From a virus: a stretch of 61,085 nucleotides of DNA. Under the pieces are notes generated by a model. The model was not told where the DNA came from. It did no database searches and saw only the letters and a list, made by a program, of their open reading frames with translations. The stretch is from IMG/VR virus record IMGVR_UViG_3300036715_000569, positions 1-61,085 of that record; one strand, written 5' to 3'. Shown piece after piece: positions 56,170 to 61,085 of the stretch; the first letter of the stretch is position 1; every line of letters begins with the position of its first letter. Position numbers and translations under genes: made by a program.

Positions 56170-56412
56170 AACGACTAAGGCATTATTTGACTACATTTCG
56201 GGGTTGATAGCATTTCCCGCAAGATTTCCGGCTGCATCCGGTTTATCAAAAATATGCAGGTTGGTTTGTCACTAACCGGTAATGTCTTAACTGATTTTGT
56301 TACTCTATGAGAAATATCCGGAATAGGCTGTCTTAAAGAAATGGATATAATGGCCCCAGGCTGAATCAAGCCCTTTCCTATGCCGGTACTACAGTATTAT
56401 AGAGTAACAATC
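56170..56412 (+). ncRNA. Structured non-coding stretch behind the spanins
   Basis: No convincing gene lies in 56162-56487. A perfect 12-bp stem TTGTTACTCTAT/ATAGAGTAACAA (about 56299-56310 with 56398-56409) encloses CCGG-x-ATAGG pairing with CCTAT-x-CCGG and a small GGCT/AGCC hairpin. Upstream is CTGCAT/ATGCAG. The plan (long closing stem around smaller hairpins) resembles the spacers in the tRNA locus. The strand is uncertain. Confidence 0.4.
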
Positions 56413-56487
56413 GTTATATTATGATAGGCTGCAATAATCACCATAAATCGTGCAGAATAACACACTACGTGACGAATTATATACATA

Positions 56488-57345
56488 CTATCGTTCGTTC
56501 TCTAATGCAGATCTACATTGATCATCTAATGTGTGCGATTCATTGAAGAATACACTCTGTGCAGGCAAATTAGTTCTTGCAATATCCCCGACACGTGGAC
56601 ATTCGATCTTAATTGGTATAAATGTTCCACTCACTTTTTCCATAGATTTTATAACTTCTAAAACAGAATATCCTGTTGTATTACCGAGATTTTCTATACT
56701 ATTTGTTGCGCCGTGGTGAACTATGCGTAAGACTGAATCGACAATGTCATTTATATGCGTATAATTTCTGATAGCCGTACCATCTGGTGTATCGTAATTA
56801 TTTCCGAATATACTAATATCCTTAAACCGACCATTTACTGTAGCAGCCGCCCGTCTGATTAAATGATTATAATCATTATCGAATTTATTAAATCCATTAT
56901 TACCACTTACATTATAAAAGCGACATATTGAATAATTTCCGAGTTGTGCAATAACATCTTCGCCTACTTTTTTACTCATTGCATATGGGCTCGATGTTGG
57001 ATTGATAGCGACTCCTGTACTACAATAAATAAAATTAGGAATACTACCGATCGCATCAGCAACATTCCTTGTTCCGAATATGTTTGTATCATAATACATT
57101 TTAGGTTCTTTAATTGACACGCCTACCATTGTTTTTGCAGCAAGATGCACAACTGCATCATATTCGCCCAATCTGCTAACCATCGGATATCTAATATCCC
57201 AGTCTATAAATCTATCAACATATTTTGTAATATTATTCTGACGCAGATTATTATCAGTACCTGTTACAGTTAAACCGTGCTCTGCTAATGCTTTAACAAC
57301 GTGTGATCCAATATATCCTGTAGCTCCGGTAACAAATATCTTCAT
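56488..57345 (-). CDS. NAD-dependent sugar epimerase (GalE-like)
   Basis: A 285-residue extended short-chain dehydrogenase: Rossmann motif GATGYIGSH at residues 7-15, VVHLAAKT near residue 65, and the catalytic pair SPYAMSKK (Tyr-x-x-x-Lys near residues 120-124), with a STG strand supplying the serine. The pattern is that of UDP-glucose 4-epimerases and related nucleotide-sugar enzymes, somewhat shorter than E. coli GalE (338). Phages carry such genes to alter host surface sugars or to make sugars for DNA or virion modification. It is alone on the minus strand behind a late octamer. Exact sugar unknown. Confidence 0.8.
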   Translation of the reverse strand: MKIFVTGATGYIGSHVVKALAEHGLTVTGTDNNLRQNNITKYVDRFIDWDIRYPMVSRLGEYDAVVHLAAKTMVGVSIKEPKMYYDTNIFGTRNVADAIGSIPNFIYCSTGVAINPTSSPYAMSKKVGEDVIAQLGNYSICRFYNVSGNNGFNKFDNDYNHLIRRAAATVNGRFKDISIFGNNYDTPDGTAIRNYTHINDIVDSVLRIVHHGATNSIENLGNTTGYSVLEVIKSMEKVSGTFIPIKIECPRVGDIARTNLPAQSVFFNESHTLDDQCRSALENER

Positions 57346-57370
57346 AATATGCCTTAAAATGGTGATTAAG

Positions 57371-57378
57371 TATTTATC
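57371..57378 (-). promoter_or_regulatory. Late-type octamer for the epimerase gene
   Basis: GATAAATA on the minus strand 25 bases upstream of the epimerase; a plus-strand TATAAATA (57380-57387) lies beside it. Confidence 0.55.
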
Positions 57379-57411
57379 TTATAAATACCAGTATAAATTA
57401 TTATTGGTGCA

Positions 57412-57439
57412 TTGACATTTATAAAATTTAGTGTATAAT
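57412..57439 (+). promoter_or_regulatory. Sigma70-like promoter for the permuted tmRNA
   Basis: TTGACA, 16 bases, TATAAT, both perfect, just upstream of the acceptor piece of the tmRNA. Confidence 0.8.
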
Positions 57440-57445
57440 TATTAC

Positions 57446-57865
57446 AGTGAGATGGGAAACTTAATCACTAAAATATTCTGTTTGAAGTTGAACTAAAAGG
57501 TACTTAAGACGGGGATTCGATTTCCCCCGGCTCCACCAAAAACGTCTTAGAAATTGGGTAAACTCGAGTAAAACCTGATATGGCGCAACACTAGAGGTCC
57601 TGGATCCTCTTAACGCTGAAATAGGATGTTCCTGATGGGGCCGACCAGGTTTCGATTAGGTAATAAGTAAGAACAATTAGGAATCGGTAGATGACGACCG
57701 TAAATCGCATAAAATCGTAAATGCAAACGCAAATACATCTGAGTCTTTCGTAGCACTTGACCTATCCGCCTTGGCAGATAGCGATATGGCTATGGAAATG
57801 GTTGCCTAAGAAACACCGACTCCGAGGTAGGAAAAGCCTTGTAACCAAATAAACCAAAATAGAAC
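57446..57865 (+). ncRNA. ssrA: Circularly permuted (two-piece) tmRNA
   Basis: The 3' part of a tmRNA precedes its 5' part. Acceptor piece: T arm GGGGA-TTCGATT-TCCCC (57511-57527), CGGCTCC, A and CCA ending at 57538. After a 98-base intervening segment comes the coding piece, starting GGGGCCG at 57637 and continuing ACCAGGTTTCGATTAGG. GGGGCCG pairs with CGGCTCC over seven bases, including the G3-T70 wobble that marks alanine charging, with A73. TAAGTA/TACTTA could form P2 between the pieces. The tag frame 57723-57809 starts GCA AAC GCA AAT (ANANTSES...) and ends ...MEMVA before TAA: 28 residues, long for a tag. tmRNA frees stalled ribosomes and marks their products for proteolysis. Outer limits are approximate. 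Confidence 0.88.
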
Positions 57866-57870
57866 CTACG

Positions 57871-57892
57871 GGTTCTATTTTTATGACTATTA
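57871..57892 (+). terminator. Terminator behind the tmRNA
   Basis: ATAGAACC, loop TAC, GGGTTCTAT followed by TTTT. Confidence 0.8.
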
Positions 57893-57896
57893 TCGA

Positions 57897-57925
57897 TTGA
57901 CAAAAGAACAGTAACAATATATACT
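57897..57925 (+). promoter_or_regulatory. Sigma70-like promoter with regulated-looking leader
   Basis: TTGACA, 17 bases, TATACT, driving 58057 and 58428. The 130-base leader has its own strong ribosome site (AAAGGAGATTAAAATG at 57951-57967) that opens a two-codon frame ATG TTA TAG; ATTAAAAT/ATTTTAA and GGAG/CTCC pairings could hide that site. Confidence 0.6.
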
Positions 57926-57964
57926 GAAGGCTAAATACATTTACTAACTTAAAAGGAGATTAAA

Positions 57965-57973
57965 ATGTTATAG
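57965..57973 (+). other. Two-codon leader frame ending in amber
   Basis: ATG TTA TAG behind an excellent ribosome site. If UAG were read by the CTA-anticodon tRNA encoded at 58808, translation would continue for seven more codons to TGA at 57995-57997. This could couple leader translation to suppressor tRNA level. Speculative. Confidence 0.35.
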
Positions 57974-58056
57974 ATTTTAAACCACGGTCCTCCCTGAAAT
58001 GTTCAATTCAAAGCAACACAATAAACTGAATTACATTTTACAATTAAGGACATACA

Positions 58057-58431
58057 ATGAACTATATTATCGAAAAAGACCAACTCGCATCCGTTTTGGC
58101 AGCATGGAAACAACCTAAATCTCACACAGCGTCACAACATGTGATATACAATGTATTACGTGGATATGAACCGAAGCGTGGCTTCACACCAATTACCCGT
58201 CCGACCAAATTAGCAAACGGCGCCGAACAATGGTTTGGATATGACATGGCAATTTTTACAGCACGTTGGGAATTAAGAGAAATAAATAATAAGATGGGTA
58301 GATTTTCTACTGAAGCACAAGCGTTAATTAGAGCTTCGGCGGAGAATGACCGAATTAAAGCAACAAATACGAAATACGGAATTGAAATCACTTCCGAATT
58401 ACGCACAAAATTATTGGAGTTGTTAAAATGA
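58057..58431 (+). CDS. Protein of unknown function
   Basis: A 124-residue protein with ribosome site TTAAGGACATACA. It is soluble and mixed alpha/beta: MNYIIEKDQLASVLAAWKQP, then GYEPKRGFTPITRPTKLANG and a helical end (ELRTKLLELLK). Not recognised. It overlaps the Pth2-like gene by four bases (ATGA), so the two are co-translated; a link to tRNA or ribosome rescue is suggested only by position. Confidence 0.6.
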   Translation: MNYIIEKDQLASVLAAWKQPKSHTASQHVIYNVLRGYEPKRGFTPITRPTKLANGAEQWFGYDMAIFTARWELREINNKMGRFSTEAQALIRASAENDRIKATNTKYGIEITSELRTKLLELLK

Positions 58432-58772
58432 ATTCATACATATACACTTTTATCCGTGAGGATATACCCCATGCACAAAAAATTGTGCAACTCGGGCATG
58501 CCTGTCACGAAGCGGGTAAAATGTTAAATCCGGATGAACATAGAACTCCACCAAACTTAATTCTTTTATCTGCTAAAGATGAGGATGATTTGATAGACAT
58601 TGCTAATAGAATTGACTGTTTCGGAATTGACTTTCACATGTTCCACGAACCTGATGTAAATCGAGAAACAGGTGAGCAAATGGGTCACAGTGCATTATGC
58701 ACTCGACCAATCAAGTCTGATAGGGAACGGTCATTCTTCAGACAGTGGGATTTATATAGGCACACCGATTGA
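58428..58772 (+). CDS. Peptidyl-tRNA hydrolase 2-like protein
   Basis: A 114-residue protein resembling the Pth2/PTH2 fold: a first strand SYIYTFIREDI, the helix start AQKIVQLGHACHEAG corresponding to the Q-x-x-HA segment of Pth2, then PNLILLSAKDEDDLIDIANRI and a last HSALCTRPIKSD strand. Pth2 enzymes release peptides from peptidyl-tRNA left by aborted translation. It lies between the tmRNA and the amber-reading tRNA, which fits a rescue role. The similarity is at the pattern level; phage Pth2-like proteins are diverged and catalytic activity is not assured. Confidence 0.6.
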   Translation: MNSYIYTFIREDIPHAQKIVQLGHACHEAGKMLNPDEHRTPPNLILLSAKDEDDLIDIANRIDCFGIDFHMFHEPDVNRETGEQMGHSALCTRPIKSDRERSFFRQWDLYRHTD

Positions 58773-58797
58773 CAATAACATATGCATACGGTATAAT
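58769..58797 (+). promoter_or_regulatory. Sigma70-like promoter for the CTA tRNA
   Basis: TTGACA, 17 bases, TATAAT, both perfect, ten bases before the tRNA. Confidence 0.8.
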
Positions 58798-58807
58798 GTA
58801 TGCATAC

Positions 58808-58881
58808 GCCTTGTTAGCTCAGCGGTAGAGCCTGGTCTCTAAAACCTAAGGTCATCGGTTCGAATCCGGTACAGGGCACCA
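58808..58881 (+). tRNA. tRNA with amber anticodon (CTA), suppressor-like
   Basis: Acceptor GCCTTGT/ACAGGGC, A73, TA, D arm GCTC-AGCGGTA-GAGC, anticodon loop CTCTAAA between GGT and ACC, variable loop AGGTC, T arm ATCGG-TTCGAAT-CCGGT, CCA encoded. The seven-base loop with U33 and A37 puts CTA at 34-36, complementary to the UAG stop codon. The outer two pairs of the anticodon stem are mismatched. Several genes here end in TAG (gp22, 27892, 52575, 54478, the first nuclease), so it would allow partial readthrough rather than full recoding. Confidence 0.7.
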
Positions 58882-58894
58882 CTTTTATTATATT

Positions 58895-59107
58895 ATGGAT
58901 TTATTGACAGTAATTTTTGTTTCTAGACAAGGGCCTGATCATTTTCAGCTTATGCTCGACTGGTTAGCAAATAATGCAGATAGAGAAAATTATCAGTGGT
59001 TTGGATATTATGCTGGGTCAATTAAAGATCATAGTATATTTCACTTTTATAATGATGAAGTGGCAACAGTATTTAAACTTGTGTGGAACGGTAAATCAAA
59101 AATATGA
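58895..59107 (+). CDS. Small protein of unknown function
   Basis: A 70-residue acidic protein (MDLLTVIFVSRQGPDHFQLMLDWLANNADRENYQWFGYY) that starts 14 bases behind the CTA tRNA without a good ribosome site. The aromatic content suggests a compact globular fold. It overlaps the next gene by four bases (ATGA). Not recognised. Confidence 0.5.
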   Translation: MDLLTVIFVSRQGPDHFQLMLDWLANNADRENYQWFGYYAGSIKDHSIFHFYNDEVATVFKLVWNGKSKI

Positions 59108-59256
59108 ACTTAGCAGACAGATTTCGACAGTTTATGAGACCTTATTTAGATAAGTGGATGTCGATTGCACAAAAAGATCCGGACATTAGTTATGAAGATT
59201 ATAAAGAATTAAGAAAAATATACAAAGAGATTTATAAGCATGAACATAAACTTTGA
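59104..59256 (+). CDS. Small basic protein of unknown function
   Basis: A 50-residue protein (MNLADRFRQFMRPYLDKWMSIAQKDPDISYEDYKELRKIYKEIYKHEHKL), helical and Lys/Tyr-rich. It overlaps its neighbours on both sides (4 and 17 bases) in a tight run of small genes, which supports translation. No family known to me. Confidence 0.5.
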   Translation: MNLADRFRQFMRPYLDKWMSIAQKDPDISYEDYKELRKIYKEIYKHEHKL

Positions 59257-59506
59257 CCGTATATACACACGGTATGTTAAATATCGAATTATTATCAGAA
59301 ATTCGAATACATATCCATACGGAATAGAAAAGAAGGAGCCCGGATTTTTTACCGACTGGATATCTGTCGATGTTGCAAGTAGTATAATGATTGCCGAAAA
59401 TACATTGCATAAATATATTGCTGCTAAACTACCTCCGGTGGGAACAGTAGTGAAGACATACGACGAAAGTGACTTAATTGTTGATAAATTGACAGGAATA
59501 AGATAA
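59240..59506 (+). CDS. Small protein of unknown function
   Basis: An 88-residue protein (MNINFDRIYTRYVKYRIIIRNSN, then PGFFTDWISVDVASSIMIAENTLHKYIA). It begins inside the previous gene and ends on the base before the AbrB-like gene. Mixed fold; not recognised. Confidence 0.5.
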   Translation: MNINFDRIYTRYVKYRIIIRNSNTYPYGIEKKEPGFFTDWISVDVASSIMIAENTLHKYIAAKLPPVGTVVKTYDESDLIVDKLTGIR

Positions 59507-59704
59507 ATGGGTAAGAAATATACAGCAACTATTGAGGCAGATTCTTATAGTAATTCGGTAATAATGTTACCAGATGAAATGCTTAATGAATTAGGCTGGG
59601 CCGAAGAAGATGAATTAACAATAACAGCAGGTTCGGCAACAGGTGCAATCACGATTGTAAATGTGACACATAATAAGCGTAAACAGGGCGAGAAGAAAAT
59701 ATGA
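59507..59704 (+). CDS. AbrB/MazE-like DNA-binding protein
   Basis: A 65-residue protein matching the swapped-hairpin AbrB/SpoVT fold: YSNSVIMLPDEMLNELGWAEEDELTIT followed by GAITIVNV, the pattern of a beta hairpin, an LP-x-E-x-L-x-x-LGW helix and a D-x-L hairpin. Such proteins act as small transcription regulators or as MazE-type antitoxins. No toxin gene is recognised beside it. A 2-fold DNA-binding dimer is likely. It starts directly after the previous stop and overlaps the next start by four bases. Confidence 0.65.
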   Translation: MGKKYTATIEADSYSNSVIMLPDEMLNELGWAEEDELTITAGSATGAITIVNVTHNKRKQGEKKI

Positions 59705-59815
59705 AAGTATCATTCAGTGTTGATTTAGAAGGGTGTTTACCTTCACATCGAACCAAATATGATCTTGGAATTTAATGATTCGGATGAATTAAATATAAAA
59801 TTGCAATTCCAGTGA
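59701..59815 (+). pseudogene. Very short gene with a possible +1 frame break
   Basis: ATG at 59701 overlaps the AbrB-like stop and opens 24 codons (MKVSFSVDLEGCLPSH...) ending at 59775. In the +1 frame the sequence continues HIEPNMILEFNDSDELNIKLQF to a TGA at 59815, which reads more naturally. It may be one 38-residue protein with a single-base indel, or a degraded gene. Confidence 0.35.
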
Positions 59816-59852
59816 TTAGTAGTGTGTTTTTCATAATATATTATCTAGTTAG

Positions 59853-59881
59853 TTGACTTGCCCTACATTTTATTATATACT
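59853..59881 (+). promoter_or_regulatory. Sigma70-like promoter
   Basis: TTGACT, 17 bases, TATACT, about 40 bases before the zinc-finger protein gene. Confidence 0.6.
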
Positions 59882-59921
59882 AAAATCATAAATTATGCAA
59901 GTTTGAAAGTAACTAAATAAT

Positions 59922-60122
59922 ATGAAATCTACATCGAGATATGTTAAAGATGGTATAGCATATGTATATTGTCCGGAATGTGGCGGAGAAGGTCGTCAAA
60001 TGCATGGCGTAATGTATCCATCGGGGCATCACGAAATCTGGCTGCCATGTGAATTTTGCGAAGGTGAAGGCGACTTCGAAGAAGCAGACTATCTTGTATT
60101 AAAATTAGAAGGCAAAGTTTAA
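59922..60122 (+). CDS. Small zinc-finger protein (DnaJ-type CxxCxGxG)
   Basis: A 66-residue protein with CPECGGEG at residues 17-24 and CEFCEGEG at about 42-49, two CxxCxGxG elements as in the zinc domain of DnaJ and many small phage proteins. In between is a basic/aromatic loop (RQMHGVMYPSGHHEIWLP). It should fold around one zinc ion. The partner is unknown. It precedes the parvulin gene by 14 bases, so the two may form a small folding-related operon. Confidence 0.65.
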   Translation: MKSTSRYVKDGIAYVYCPECGGEGRQMHGVMYPSGHHEIWLPCEFCEGEGDFEEADYLVLKLEGKV

Positions 60123-60136
60123 ATAAAGGAAATGAA

Positions 60137-60406
60137 ATGAAAATTAATGTAAATCATATTTTAGTAAAAACACTAACAGAAGCAACAGCATTGCAAGCTA
60201 AATTAGCAGCAGGCGAAGAATTCACTAATTTAGCAAAAACCCATAGCACTTGCCCGAGCGGTAAATCTGGTGGTGGTTTAGGTTTCTTCGGTAAAGGCCA
60301 GATGGTTAAGCCATTTGAAGATGCAGCATTTGCGACACCGGTTGGCGAAGTAAGTGCGCCAGTGCAAACACAATTTGGGTATCACCTCATACAGAGGTTA
60401 TACTAA
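60137..60406 (+). CDS. Parvulin-type peptidyl-prolyl isomerase (PpiC-like)
   Basis: An 89-residue parvulin close in length to E. coli PpiC (93). All landmarks are present: NHILVKT at residues 5-11, the FTNLAKTHSTCPS helix, SGGGLGFFGKGQMVKPFEDAAF at about 45-65, and a C-terminal FGYHLIQ. Parvulins speed cis-trans isomerisation at prolines; a phage copy could help fold capsid or fibre proteins. No signal peptide, so it is cytoplasmic. Ribosome site AAAGGAAATG. The fit is strong. Confidence 0.9.
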   Translation: MKINVNHILVKTLTEATALQAKLAAGEEFTNLAKTHSTCPSGKSGGGLGFFGKGQMVKPFEDAAFATPVGEVSAPVQTQFGYHLIQRLY

Positions 60407-60828
60407 TACGATCTTAGGGATGGTACACTTAACGGTGCCCTAATACCTTTCTCGGGGAGAAATTGAGACGATGAATCACCAGCGTGAAAAGTGTGAGGCG
60501 AGGCAGGTGCCAAATGAAAAAATGTCAGTCACGCTTTTGACTATCAGTCTTATGTTTAACCCGGTAAAAGCATCGGTACTTCGTAAGACGCGGGTTTACC
60601 ACCCATAGCACTATTTCGTTAAGTAACAGACCAGAACAGAAAGGTGTATGCCGGGTTGACATGTGAGTTTACGTATTCGATGTAATCAACCACTGTCTAT
60701 GTCTTAATATATACCCTGTCGAGTATCGGGAAAATGTTCAGCTGTATTAAGGGGTGGTACCCGACAAAGATAATACATACGAGAGCTAAATGCAGGAATA
60801 GCAAGATACTCACTTAACATTTTTAATT
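60407..60828 (+). ncRNA. Candidate large structured RNA (right)
   Basis: A 420-base stretch without a gene. Hairpins include TTAGGG...CCCTAA with inner GGTAC pairing right after the parvulin, AACCCG/CGGGTT (about 60570-60596) and TCGGG/CCCGA (about 60727-60766). It shares CCGGGTTxACATGT and GTATCGGG with the left structured region (1170-1240), so the two may be related elements. Strand and limits are uncertain. Confidence 0.4.
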
Positions 60829-61085
60829 ATGCAAATAACAACTACAAAAATATTCTTTGGAACACCGTTCGAGATTGAATGTGCCCAAATAGAAAATGCT
60901 CCAGGAACTTGGAGCTCATCTAAAATATCCATTTTTAGAGACGAAATTCTTATAGGTGAATATATTAGGAATTATTCACGATATGATAAGGAAACATTTT
61001 ATCCATTCTTAGTAGATGATGATTGGTATGCACTATACAGTGCAGATTATACAGCAACTCGTGTAATGCGATTATATGATGATAG
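60829..61085 (+). CDS. Protein of unknown function, cut by the window end
   Basis: ATG 60829 opens 85 codons to the end of the window (MQITTTKIFFGTPFEIECAQIENAPGTW, later FYPFLVDDDWYALYSADYTATRV). It is rich in aromatic and acidic residues; no family seen. Incomplete at the right edge. Confidence 0.55.
   Translation, partial: MQITTTKIFFGTPFEIECAQIENAPGTWSSSKISIFRDEILIGEYIRNYSRYDKETFYPFLVDDDWYALYSADYTATRVMRLYDD

Noticed and set aside
56175-56369. A 64-codon open frame on the minus strand behind the spanins
   Set aside because: No ribosome site, no recognisable sequence, and it lies in a stretch with strong nested inverted repeats that better explain the region.
1-61085. Prophage or plasmid features (integrase, attachment sites, partition genes)
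   Set aside because: None seen. The tRNA genes are intact parts of a phage array, not integration targets flanked by duplications, and the gene set is that of a lytic T4-like phage.

Overview
This window is a large part of the genome of a T4-like tailed phage (contractile-tail myovirus, Caudoviricetes). The head genes are colinear with T4: portal gp20, prohead core proteins, protease gp21, core gp22 and major capsid gp23. Neck and sheath genes gp14 and gp15 and the baseplate-hub gene gp26 are also present. Transcription signals are T4-like too: an octamer GATAAATA or TATAAATA precedes most virion genes on both strands. A two-component spanin (inner-membrane Rz plus lipoprotein Rz1) and a GH108 muramidase imply a Gram-negative host. 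The DNA is AT-rich. The host is not named by the sequence. The phage tmRNA has the circularly permuted two-piece layout found in alphaproteobacteria, some cyanobacteria and one betaproteobacterial lineage, which makes such a host plausible but not proven.

Layout. 0-3.8 kb: PD-(D/E)XK nuclease, endolysin, a long structured non-coding stretch, and leftward hub/chaperone genes with a likely programmed -1 frameshift. 3.8-13.6 kb: tape-measure-like protein, then the head morphogenesis block, ending in a terminator. 13.7-15.1 kb: a homing endonuclease. 15.3-27.9 kb: a run of paralogous, repeat-rich fibre/adhesin genes plus an NlpC/P60-like hydrolase. 27.9-32.2 kb: Nudix hydrolase, frameshifted HNH endonuclease, gp15, an unknown protein and gp14. 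32.3-40.9 kb: more fibres, the largest carrying a C-terminal S74 intramolecular chaperone. 41-49.8 kb: a dense RNA locus with about 30 tRNA genes, several tRNA-like RNAs, two free-standing homing endonucleases and small proteins including an RNA polymerase omega (RpoZ) homologue. 49.8-54.9 kb: an accessory cassette (Cys4 mini-proteins, subtilase, sulfotransferase-like, two PP-loop proteins, GNAT). 54.9-57.3 kb: metzincin-like lipoprotein, spanins and a GalE-like epimerase. 57.4-58.9 kb: permuted tmRNA, a Pth2-like protein and a tRNA with an amber (CTA) anticodon. 58.9-61 kb: small proteins including an AbrB-like protein and a parvulin, another structured stretch, and a gene cut by the window end.

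How it fits together. Virion genes use the late-type octamer. The RNA and translation genes instead sit behind host-like TTGACA-N16/17-TATAAT promoters. The tRNAs cover all 20 amino acids; with tmRNA, a Pth2-like enzyme and an amber-reading tRNA they form a nearly self-contained translation and ribosome-rescue kit.

The most novel part is a repeated RNA module interleaved with the tRNAs. It has at least seven copies with conserved flanks and a closing stem that covaries between copies. One copy encloses a circularly permuted tRNA-Lys(CTT) whose acceptor stem is capped by GTAA. Another is a tRNA-like RNA without an acceptor stem. Others carry only anticodon-arm-like hairpins. A role as processed permuted tRNAs or as decoys for tRNA-cleaving defences is my inference.
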